Below, piece after piece: positions 24,078 through 31,721 of a stretch of 64,000 nucleotides of DNA. How positions within the stretch are numbered: position 1 is the stretch's first letter; every line of letters begins with the position of its first letter. A model generated the notes under the pieces. It was not told the origin of the DNA, did no database searches, and saw only the letters and a list, made by a program, of their open reading frames with translations. Both the position numbers and the translations under genes were made by a program. The DNA lies in contig JACKEN010000008.1 in assembly GCA_020632995.1 (NCBI GenBank), forward strand, positions 124,001 to 188,000. Direction: 5' to 3'. Origin of the DNA: Deltaproteobacteria bacterium (GTDB lineage: Bacteria; Myxococcota; Kuafuiibacteriia; Kuafuiibacteriales; Kuafuiibacteriaceae).

Positions 24078-25432
24078 GTCAGAACCTGGACGAGCTCCAC
24101 ACCCTGGTCCGTCAGCTCCGCGCCGAGCTGAGCTGGGCGGCCCGCACCGGCATCCAGGTGGCGCCGGTGCCGGTGCCGCCGGAGGAGGGCCCGCCGCCCC
24201 CCGAGCTCCCGCCCCCGCCCGGCTGGAACGACCCGCCCCCCGCCCCCGCGGTGCAGGCCGAGGCGCCCCGGCCCAAGCCCCCGGTGAAGCGCAGCGCGGA
24301 TCCGCGCAAGCCGTGGGAGGCCTACATGCCCGAGCCGGGGTCGGAGCCCGAGGCGGAGGCCGAGGCGCCGGCGCCGTCCGGGCCGCTGATGCCGCCGAAC
24401 TGGGCCGGGGACGCGGCGCAGGCCCCCGCGACGCACGAGACCCCCGCGCCTCGATCCGAGGCCCCCACGAGTGCGCAGGGAGACGCGCCGCAGGTCCATG
24501 CGGCAGCGCCCGCACCCACGTCGAGTGCGCCGCGGCAAGTCTCTGGTGACGCCGCGCCGAGCTCTGCTCCGCCGGTTCCCGTGGCCGCGGCCTCGACGCC
24601 CGTCGCGGCGTCGCATGCCCCAACTACGCTCACTGCGGCGTCCGCCCTGCAGGAACACGCGCCGTCAACACAACCTGCATATCGGGACGACGCGCCGCCG
24701 CCGCACTCCGCGCCAGTGAATGCCCCGGCAGCGCACCTTGCGCCGCCCGCGGCCCACGGCACCCCGCCGGCCCCCACCGACACCCCCGACTGGGCCACCC
24801 CGAGCGCCCCCGGCACCTCGCGCCTCCCGGTCCTCTCGGCCGAGCTCGCGGCCTGCGCCACCCTGGAGCACGTCCAGGACGTGCTGGGCCCCTGCACGCG
24901 CTGCAAGCTCCACCGCCTGGGCCGCCAGAAGATCGTGTTCGGGGTCGGCAACCCGCACGCCGACGTGATGTTCGTGGGCGAGGGCCCCGGCGCCGACGAG
25001 GACCGCATCGGCGAGCCCTTCGTCGGCAAGGCCGGGCAGCTCCTCACCCGCATCATCGAGAACGGGATGGGGCTGCCGCGCTCCGCCGTCTACATCGCCA
25101 ACGTGGTGAAGTGCCGCCCGCCCCAGAACCGCGATCCGGAGCCGGACGAGATGGAGGCGTGTGAGCCGTTCCTGCTCGCCCAGATCCGGCTGGTGCAGCC
25201 CCGCGTCCTGGTGACCCTGGGCCGCCCCGCCACCCAGACCCTGCTCCGGAACACCATCCCGATCACCAAGCAGCGCGGCAAGTGGACCCACTTCAACGGC
25301 ATCCCCCTGATGCCCACCTTCCACCCCGCCTACGTGCTCAGGAACCCGGCGGAGAAGCGGCCGGTGTGGGAAGATATCCAGGAGGTCATGCGCTTCCTGC
25401 GATTGCCCATCCCCTCGAGGAGGGGCCAGTGA
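24074..25432 (+). CDS. Type-4 uracil-DNA glycosylase with ~245-residue Pro/Ala-rich N-terminal extension
   Basis: 452 residues; the start overlaps the coaBC stop (ATGA). Only the last ~200 residues form the enzyme: an Fe-S type family-4 UDG with CTRC, the catalytic motif GEGPGADEDRIGEPFVGKAG, then KCRPPQNRDPEPDEMEACEP and MPTFHPAYVLRNP. The four Cys (two in CTRC, one in KCRPP, one in EACEP) can ligate the cluster. It removes uracil from DNA. The first ~245 residues start with a short helix (LDELHTLVRQLRAELSWAAR) and then become a low-complexity Pro/Ala/Thr region absent from usual members (~200 residues). Some deltaproteobacterial UDGs carry similar tails. It may tether the enzyme to the replication machinery; that is a guess. 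Confidence 0.88.
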   Translation: MSQNLDELHTLVRQLRAELSWAARTGIQVAPVPVPPEEGPPPPELPPPPGWNDPPPAPAVQAEAPRPKPPVKRSADPRKPWEAYMPEPGSEPEAEAEAPAPSGPLMPPNWAGDAAQAPATHETPAPRSEAPTSAQGDAPQVHAAAPAPTSSAPRQVSGDAAPSSAPPVPVAAASTPVAASHAPTTLTAASALQEHAPSTQPAYRDDAPPPHSAPVNAPAAHLAPPAAHGTPPAPTDTPDWATPSAPGTSRLPVLSAELAACATLEHVQDVLGPCTRCKLHRLGRQKIVFGVGNPHADVMFVGEGPGADEDRIGEPFVGKAGQLLTRIIENGMGLPRSAVYIANVVKCRPPQNRDPEPDEMEACEPFLLAQIRLVQPRVLVTLGRPATQTLLRNTIPITKQRGKWTHFNGIPLMPTFHPAYVLRNPAEKRPVWEDIQEVMRFLRLPIPSRRGQ

Positions 25433-26898
25433 TGTCCGCCCGCGCCGCGTTCCTCGTCGCGTTCCTCGCCTCCGGCGCCGCCTACGCGCAACTCCCCTTG
25501 CCGTTCGGCGCCCCCGCCCCGGCCGAGAAGAAGGAGACGAAGAAGAGCGAGGTCGAGGCCGACGAGCCGGCGGTGACCAACGACAAGGTCTACACCCGGC
25601 CCGCCCCGGTGCCCCTGCCCGAGGGCCCGGCCCGCGTGCTCACCGGGTCGGTGGCGGTGGTGAAGTTCGACGCCATCGTGAGCCCCGGGATGGGCGAGTA
25701 CGTGGTCGAGGCGATCGAGCGCGCCACCCGCGAGCAGGCCCAGCTGGTCCTCATCGAGATGGACACCCCGGGCGGGCTCGTCTCCACCACCGAGAAGATG
25801 GTGCAAGCCATCTTGACGTCCAAGGTGCCGGTGGTGGTGCACGTGACCCCGAGCGGCGCCCACGCGGCCAGCGCGGGCACCTTCATCACCCTGGCCGCCC
25901 ACGTGGCCGCGATGTCGCCCGCCACCCGCATCGGCGCCGCCCACCCGGTCACCGGGGGCGGGAAGGACCCGGAGGCCGAGGGCGGCAAGCACATGGCGGC
26001 CAAGGTCGAGAACGACCTGTTGGCCCTGGTGGAGGGCATCGCCAAGCACCGAAACCGCAACGTGGAGTGGGCCAAGGACGCGGTCCAGCACTCCATCTCG
26101 GCTCCCGCCGACCGGGCCCTCGAGATCGGGGTCATCGACCTCATCGCCACCGACCGGCAAGATCTGTTGCAGAAGCTGGACGGCTACGAGCTCGACCTGA
26201 ACGGAAAGAAGGTCGCCTTGCAGACCCGCGGGGCCCGGGTGGTGGAGTACCAGCCCTCCCTCCGCGACCGGCTCCTGGCCCTGCTGGCCGACCCCGGGGT
26301 GGCGATGCTCCTCGGGGTGCTCGGCCTCATCGGGATCATGGTCGAGATCTACCACCCCGGCATGATCGCCCCCGGCGTGATGGGGGTGCTCTGCATCCTG
26401 TGCTCCCTCATCGCGATGGAGCAGCTCCCGATCGACGTGGGCGCGGCGCTGTTGGCCCTGGCCGGGGTGGGCTTGCTCATCGCCGAGACCTTCACCCCCA
26501 CCCACGGGGTGCTCGGGGTGCTGGGCGGCATCGGCCTCACGATCGGGCTCCTCCTCCTCATGGATCCTTCGAACCCCGACTTCGCGGTCGACCCCAGCCT
26601 CTCCCTCAGCCTGTGGGACGTGTTGCCCCTGGTGGCGCTCCTCGCGCTGTTCGTGGCCTACCTCTCGGTGTTCGTGGTGCGCCGGCGTCGGACCCGCCCG
26701 ACCACCGGGAGCGAGGGCCTCATCGGGCAGGTGGGTCAGGTGCTCCAGGCGGTCGGGCCCGAGGGCGGGCAGGTGTTCGTGGCGGGTGAGTACTGGAAGG
26801 CCCGCGCGACCGAGACCATCCCCGAGCAGGAGTCGGTCGAGGTGGTGAAGGTCGAGGGCCTGGTGCTGGAGGTCCGCAGGCGCCATGGCCGCGCGTAG
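25432..26898 (+). CDS. NfeD-family long-form membrane serine protease
   Basis: 488 residues; the ATG overlaps the UDG stop (TGATG) with GGAGGGG just upstream. A signal peptide (ending AAYA) leads to an extracytoplasmic ClpP-class protease domain (~70-260): LVLIEMDTPGGLVSTTEKM, the Ser-containing GAHAASAGTFITLAAH, and a Lys in GGKHMAAKVENDLL. Four or five membrane helices (~275-440) and a C-terminal OB-fold NfeD domain (~450-485, GLIGQVGQVLQAVGPEGGQV) complete the NfeD1b layout. Family members cleave near the C-terminus of stomatin/slipin proteins and are usually encoded beside one. No slipin gene is seen here; the neighbours are a UDG and a lipoprotein, which is unusual. Confidence 0.88.
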   Translation: MSARAAFLVAFLASGAAYAQLPLPFGAPAPAEKKETKKSEVEADEPAVTNDKVYTRPAPVPLPEGPARVLTGSVAVVKFDAIVSPGMGEYVVEAIERATREQAQLVLIEMDTPGGLVSTTEKMVQAILTSKVPVVVHVTPSGAHAASAGTFITLAAHVAAMSPATRIGAAHPVTGGGKDPEAEGGKHMAAKVENDLLALVEGIAKHRNRNVEWAKDAVQHSISAPADRALEIGVIDLIATDRQDLLQKLDGYELDLNGKKVALQTRGARVVEYQPSLRDRLLALLADPGVAMLLGVLGLIGIMVEIYHPGMIAPGVMGVLCILCSLIAMEQLPIDVGAALLALAGVGLLIAETFTPTHGVLGVLGGIGLTIGLLLLMDPSNPDFAVDPSLSLSLWDVLPLVALLALFVAYLSVFVVRRRRTRPTTGSEGLIGQVGQVLQAVGPEGGQVFVAGEYWKARATETIPEQESVEVVKVEGLVLEVRRRHGRA

Positions 26899-27991
26899 GC
26901 TCGGGGCGCTGGCCGTCCTAGCGCTGGCCGCCTGCGGCGGGGGCGCAGAGGGGCCGCCGGACGATCCGAACATCCCCCTCGACACGCTCTGCCAGGAGCT
27001 CGCGGCGGCGGACTGCGCGCGGCTGTCGACCTGCGACGCGCTCTATCCGCCCATGGACGCCGCGGGCTGCAACGCGCGGCAGGCGATCGTGGTCTGCGCG
27101 CCGATGCAGGTCGCCTTTCAAGCCGCCCAGGCGGCCCAGACCCTGGACTACTTCGAGCTCGCGGCCCGGGACTGCCGGGACGCGGTGGGCAAGCTGTCCT
27201 GCGACATCGGGCCCGACCACGACCCGCTCGACCTCCCGGAGTGCCGGGCGATGGTGGCGGGCACCGGCACCGACGGCGACCCCTGCCACCTGGGCCTGGC
27301 CTGCGCGGACGGCTTCGTGTGCGACGTGGGGGCGGCGTGCCCCGGGCGCTGCCTCCCCCTGATCGGGAACAACCAGCCGTGCACCGCGGCCGACCACTGC
27401 GCGGCCGAGCTGTACTGCGACCTGATGGCGATGCGCTGCCTCCCCCGGGCGCCGCTCGGCGCGGCCTGCGCGCTGTCGCTGTCGGGGAGCTCGTGCGCGG
27501 ACGGCGCGTTCTGCGACCGCATCAACCCCGGCAACCCGACCTGCACTGCGGCCCGAGGTCGCAATCAAGGTTGCACTCAGGACGCGGAGTGCGCGGGCGG
27601 GGCGAGCTGCGTCCGGAACCGCTGCTCCGCCGGCCTCGACGGTGACGCCTGCCTGAGCTCGGTGGACTGCGCGCCAGGCCTCGCCTGCGGCAACAATGGC
27701 TGCCGGGCGCCCCAGGGCCCGGACGAGGCCTGCGCCCCGGGGGGCACCCCCTGCCTCCCCGGCCTCACCTGCACCACCACCACCGCGGGCGATCGCTGCG
27801 TGGCCCAGCTGGCGCCCGGCGTGCCCTGCCGCCCCGATGGGCCGGAGTGCTTCCTCGGGGCATGCCATGACGGGGTATGCCGGCGGGGCCAGGCGGACGG
27901 GGGCGCGTGCGGGGTCGCAGAGGAGTGCCTGCCGGGCCGCACCTGCGAGGGCGGCCGGTGCACGGTGATCCCCGCGGACTGTCGGCCATAG
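26885..27991 (+). CDS. Cys-rich lipoprotein
   Basis: 368 residues; starts inside the last codons of the nfeD-like gene (14-bp overlap). The signal peptide ends in VLALAAC (Cys17). A helical, Cys-containing N-terminal half (LCQELAAADCARLSTCDALYP) precedes a long disulfide-rich region of repeated short units (such as GDPCHLGLACADGFVCD, NNQPCTAADHCAAELYCD, DACLSSVDCAPGLACG). These resemble EGF- or DUF4215-like small Cys modules found in many Myxococcota surface lipoproteins. No function is known. It ends the coaBC operon, which is probably an accident of compact layout and not a sign of shared function. Confidence 0.78.
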   Translation: MAARRLGALAVLALAACGGGAEGPPDDPNIPLDTLCQELAAADCARLSTCDALYPPMDAAGCNARQAIVVCAPMQVAFQAAQAAQTLDYFELAARDCRDAVGKLSCDIGPDHDPLDLPECRAMVAGTGTDGDPCHLGLACADGFVCDVGAACPGRCLPLIGNNQPCTAADHCAAELYCDLMAMRCLPRAPLGAACALSLSGSSCADGAFCDRINPGNPTCTAARGRNQGCTQDAECAGGASCVRNRCSAGLDGDACLSSVDCAPGLACGNNGCRAPQGPDEACAPGGTPCLPGLTCTTTTAGDRCVAQLAPGVPCRPDGPECFLGACHDGVCRRGQADGGACGVAEECLPGRTCEGGRCTVIPADCRP

Positions 27992-28092
27992 GGTCCCGGG
28001 CCGCCCTGGTCCCGCGGGTCCTTTCGCGCTTGAAGCCATATGTGTCTGCGTTGATGACCGATGCGACGCGGGGTGCTAGCGTCCGCGCACCG

Positions 28093-29004
28093 ATGGACCG
28101 GCCGTCCTATCATCTCAGCAACCTGGACAGCCTCGAGGCGGAGTCGATCCACATCATCCGGGAGGTGGCGGCGCAGTTCGAGCGCCCGGCCATCCTCTTC
28201 TCCGGAGGCAAGGACTCGGTGGCGGTGGTGCACCTGGCCCGAAAGGCGTTCTGGCCGGCTCGCATCCCGTTCCCGCTCATGCACGTGGACACCGGTCACA
28301 ACTTTCCCGAGACCATTCAGTATCGAGACGACCTGGTGGCCAAGCTCGGGGTGGAGCTGGTGGTCGCGAGCGTCCAGGAGTCGATCGACCAGGGCCGGGT
28401 GGTGGAGGAGACGGGGCCCAACGCCTCCCGTAACGCCCTTCAGACCGTGACGCTGTTGGACGCGATCGAGGCCAACGGCTTCGACGCGTGCCTGGGCGGG
28501 GCCCGGCGCGACGAAGAGAAGGCCCGGGCCAAGGAGCGGGTGTTCAGCCACCGCAACGGGTTCGGGCAGTGGGACCCGCGGAACCAGCGCCCCGAGCTGT
28601 GGACCCTCTACAACGGCAAGAAGGCCTTCGGTGAGCACTTTCGGGTCTTCCCGCTCTCCAACTGGACCGAGCTGGACGTGTGGCAGTACATCGCCCGCGA
28701 GCAGATCGAGCTCCCCAGCCTCTACTTCGCCCACCAACGCGAGGTGGTCGACCGCCGCGGCGTCCTGATGGCGGTGACCGACTGCACCCCGGTGCGGGAC
28801 GGCGAGCAGGCCGAGTTGCGCACCGTGCGCTTTCGTACCGTGGGTGACGCGACGTGCACCGGCGCCACCGCCTCCACCGCGGCCAACCTGCAGGACATCA
28901 TCATGGAGGTGGCCGCCGCGCGTCAGACCGAGCGCGGCGGGCGCACCGACGATCAGCGCTCCGAGGCGGCGATGGAAGACCGCAAGCGCGAGGGGTACTT
29001 CTAG
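28093..29004 (+). CDS. cysD: Sulfate adenylyltransferase subunit 2 (ATP sulfurylase small subunit)
   Basis: 303 residues, matching the ~302 of E. coli CysD when started at MDRPSYHLSNLDSLEAESIH; an in-frame ATG 39 bp upstream would add 13 residues of little family resemblance. The PP-loop SGGKDSVAVVHLARKAF binds ATP; GGARRDEEKARAKERVFSHR, FPLSNWTELDVWQYI and the C-terminal RKREGYF are all characteristic. With CysN it makes adenosine-5'-phosphosulfate from sulfate and ATP, the first step of assimilatory sulfate reduction. cysN follows after 2 bp. No reductase, cysC or sulfate transporter lies next to it. Confidence 0.95.
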   Translation: MDRPSYHLSNLDSLEAESIHIIREVAAQFERPAILFSGGKDSVAVVHLARKAFWPARIPFPLMHVDTGHNFPETIQYRDDLVAKLGVELVVASVQESIDQGRVVEETGPNASRNALQTVTLLDAIEANGFDACLGGARRDEEKARAKERVFSHRNGFGQWDPRNQRPELWTLYNGKKAFGEHFRVFPLSNWTELDVWQYIAREQIELPSLYFAHQREVVDRRGVLMAVTDCTPVRDGEQAELRTVRFRTVGDATCTGATASTAANLQDIIMEVAAARQTERGGRTDDQRSEAAMEDRKREGYF

Positions 29005-29006
29005 AG

Positions 29007-30278
29007 ATGGCGATCTCCAGCCACATGGACCTGTTGCGTCTGTCCACCGCGGGCAGCGTAGATGACGGCAAGAGCACCCTGATCGGGCGGCTCCTCTACG
29101 ACACCAAGTCCATCTTCGAGGACCAGCTCGCCCAGGTCGAGGCGAGCACCAAGCGCCGCGGCCAGGACGGCATCGACCTGTCGCTGTTGACGGACGGCCT
29201 GCGCGCGGAGCGCGAGCAGGGCATCACCATCGACGTGGCGTACCGCTACTTCGCCACCCCGAAGCGCAAGTTCATCATCGCCGACACCCCCGGGCACGTG
29301 CAGTACACCCGGAACATGGTCACCGGGGCTTCGCACTGTGATCTCGCCATCGTGCTCGTGGACGCGCGCAAGGGCGTGGTCGAGCAGACCTGCCGCCACG
29401 CCTTCCTCGCCTCGCTGCTGAGGATCCGCCACATCGTGCTGGCGGTGAACAAGATGGACCTCGTCGACTACTCGGAGGCGGTGTTCGACGAGATCGTGGC
29501 CGAGTTCAAGGGCTTCGCGGCGCGCCTCTCGCTCGACGACCTCACCTGCATCCCGATCTCGGCCCTCAACGGCGACAACATCGTCACCCGCTCCAAGGAG
29601 ACGCCCTGGTACGACGGGCCCACCCTCCTGTACACGCTCGAGAACAGCTACGTGGCCGGCCAGGGCAACTACGTGGATCCGCGCTTCCCGGTGCAGTACG
29701 TGATCCGCCCCAAGACCCCCGAGTACCACGACTTCCGTGGGTATGCAGGCTCGGTTGCGGGCGGCGTGTTCCGGCCGGGCGAGGAGGTGGTGGTGATGCC
29801 GAGCGGCTTCACCACCCGCATCAAGAGCATCCACGCGGCCGAGAAGAGCCTGGACGAGGCGTTCTTCCCCCAGTCGGTGGTGATGACCCTCGAGGACGAG
29901 ATCGACGCGAGCCGCGGCGACATGATCGCCAAGCCGCGCAACCACCCCGAGGTGGCCCAGGACCTCGACGTGATGCTGTGCTGGTTCTCGGAGCGCGCCC
30001 CGCTCCGGCCGCGGGGCAAGTACCTGCTGCGCCACACGAGCATGGAGACGCTCGCGATGGTCACCGACGTCATCTACAAGGTCGACGTCAACACCCTGCA
30101 CCGCATGGAGCAGAAGGACGTGGGCCTCAACGACATCGCCCGCGTCACCATCCGCACCTCGGCCCCGGTGATGTTCGACGCCTACGCGAAGAACCGGAAC
30201 ACCGGCGGGGTGATCCTGGTGGACGAGCGCACCCACGAGACGGTGGCGGCGGGGATGATCCGCGGCAAGGCGGGTTGA
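29007..30278 (+). CDS. cysN: Sulfate adenylyltransferase subunit 1 (GTPase subunit), without APS kinase domain
   Basis: 423 residues, starting 2 bp after cysD. The GTPase motifs are complete: GSVDDGKSTLIGRL (G1), DTPGHVQYTRNM (G3) and NKMDLVDY (G4). EF-Tu-like beta-barrel domains follow. GTP hydrolysis drives sulfate adenylylation by the CysD partner. The protein ends after the elongation-factor-like domains, so the fused APS kinase (CysC) present in CysNC proteins is absent and must be encoded elsewhere if needed. A second in-frame ATG at 29025 (MDLLRLSTAG) is an alternative start. cysD and cysN clearly form one operon. Confidence 0.95.
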   Translation: MAISSHMDLLRLSTAGSVDDGKSTLIGRLLYDTKSIFEDQLAQVEASTKRRGQDGIDLSLLTDGLRAEREQGITIDVAYRYFATPKRKFIIADTPGHVQYTRNMVTGASHCDLAIVLVDARKGVVEQTCRHAFLASLLRIRHIVLAVNKMDLVDYSEAVFDEIVAEFKGFAARLSLDDLTCIPISALNGDNIVTRSKETPWYDGPTLLYTLENSYVAGQGNYVDPRFPVQYVIRPKTPEYHDFRGYAGSVAGGVFRPGEEVVVMPSGFTTRIKSIHAAEKSLDEAFFPQSVVMTLEDEIDASRGDMIAKPRNHPEVAQDLDVMLCWFSERAPLRPRGKYLLRHTSMETLAMVTDVIYKVDVNTLHRMEQKDVGLNDIARVTIRTSAPVMFDAYAKNRNTGGVILVDERTHETVAAGMIRGKAG

Positions 30279-30392
30279 CGGTCCGGTGCAAGGTGGCCGT
30301 GAGGCGGAAGGGCGGCTCGAGGGCGCGCACCTTGAGCCCTGACGCAGGCCCGGAGCTGGACAGGACGCCTCCCTTCATGGGAACACCGGAGC

Positions 30393-31721
30393 GTGGACGA
30401 GGCCAAGCTCCGGTACTACTACAACCGCTGCGACCCGGCCGAGCCGCTCGACCCGGACGACGAGCGCCGGGTGCCGCTGAACCGCTTCGGGGCCGGGAAT
30501 GTCTATATCCGAGGTGCAGACTGGACGGCCCGCCTGAGCAGGAAGTTCCTCCTCCCCGAGCGGCCTACGTGTATCCTCTTCACCGGTCTCAGGGGTTCAG
30601 GCAAGACGACCGAGCTCCGGGCACTTGCCCAGGCTCTCGATAGCCACGATGGCGGCGCCATCCTCCCCGTGCTCCTGTCCGCCGAAGATGGCGTCGAGTT
30701 GACTGCCCCGATCGACATCCCCGAGATCATGTTCACCATCATCGAGGGCCTGGAGCGCAAGGTCCTGGAGCTGGAGGGCAAGGCTTCAGATGAAGCGCTC
30801 GACAGGAGCGTGGTCGGGCGCCTGTGGGACTGGCTCGGGCAGACCGACGTGAGCATGCCTCGGCTCGAGATGGGCGCGGGCGGCCCCAAGGTGGGGATCG
30901 AACTGAAGACCCGCCCCACGCTTCGGCAGCAGGTCCGGGTGGCGGTGGAGCAGAGGCTGAGCACCTTCCTCCAGGAGGTGCGGTACCACATCAAGGCCTT
31001 GGAGGAGCGGGTGAAGGCGGCTCAGCCCAGGTATCGGCGGGTGGTGGTCATCCTGGACTCGCTGGAGAAGCTCCAGGGCACGAGCTCGAACTGGCGAGAA
31101 GTGATGGAGAGCGCAGAGAAGCTCTTCGCGGGGGGAGCGCCCTACCTCCAGCTGGGCGTGCACGTCCTCTACACCGTCCCGCCCGCGCTCCTGTTCCGGC
31201 TCGGCGGAACGGTGGAATTTCTCCCCATGATCAAGGTCCGGGATCGAGGCGGTGCACCTTTCGAGCCTGGAGTGGGTGCCGCCAGGTCGTTGGTCCAACA
31301 CCGGATCGACGTGACGGACCTGGCTGCAATCCTCGGCGACGACTGGGGTGACCGGCTGGACCGGATCATCGCGTGGTCCGGTGGCTATCCAAGGGATCTG
31401 GTTCGAGTGCTCCACGCGCTCCTGGAGTCAGAGCAGTTCCCCGTCCCAGACGCTGAGCTCGACCGGGCGCTCTTTCAGCTGGGTGACGAGTACCGACGCA
31501 TCGTATTTCGGGAGGAGGCGGAGTGGCTGCGACGGCTAGGTGACGAGAAGCAGCTCCGCATCCTGGACGGGAACCATCGTGAAGCGGTGGACTTCATGCT
31601 CCAGAACAACGTCATCCTGCGCTACGTAAACAGCGAGGAGTGGTACGATCTCCACCCCGCGCTGGGCGACCTCAGCACTCACCTCACGAAGGAGGCGATC
31701 GATCAGGATGTCCGGCCGTGA
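30393..31721 (+). CDS. P-loop ATPase paired with a TPR protein
   Basis: 442 residues, GTG start. Walker A is GLRGSGKTTE (~65-74) and Walker B is VVVILDSLEKLQG (~residue 225). The C-terminal third (DRIIAWSGGYPRDLVRVLHALLESE, then LRYVNSEEWYDLHPAL) looks like the winged-helix and lid region of AAA/STAND-type NTPases such as Orc/Cdc6-like or MNS-clade ATPases. There is no transmembrane segment. The TPR gene starts inside its last codons (14-bp overlap), so the two are translationally coupled. Pairs of a P-loop NTPase with repeat proteins bearing this TPR type are typical of predicted bacterial conflict (antiphage) modules; that is the most likely role but is inferred from architecture. Codon use appears somewhat less GC-biased than in neighbours. 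Confidence 0.75.
   Translation: MDEAKLRYYYNRCDPAEPLDPDDERRVPLNRFGAGNVYIRGADWTARLSRKFLLPERPTCILFTGLRGSGKTTELRALAQALDSHDGGAILPVLLSAEDGVELTAPIDIPEIMFTIIEGLERKVLELEGKASDEALDRSVVGRLWDWLGQTDVSMPRLEMGAGGPKVGIELKTRPTLRQQVRVAVEQRLSTFLQEVRYHIKALEERVKAAQPRYRRVVVILDSLEKLQGTSSNWREVMESAEKLFAGGAPYLQLGVHVLYTVPPALLFRLGGTVEFLPMIKVRDRGGAPFEPGVGAARSLVQHRIDVTDLAAILGDDWGDRLDRIIAWSGGYPRDLVRVLHALLESEQFPVPDAELDRALFQLGDEYRRIVFREEAEWLRRLGDEKQLRILDGNHREAVDFMLQNNVILRYVNSEEWYDLHPALGDLSTHLTKEAIDQDVRP

Noticed and set aside
27992..28092. A sulfur-responsive riboswitch before cysD
   Set aside because: The 101-bp leader is too short, and I see no SAM-box or similar paired elements.
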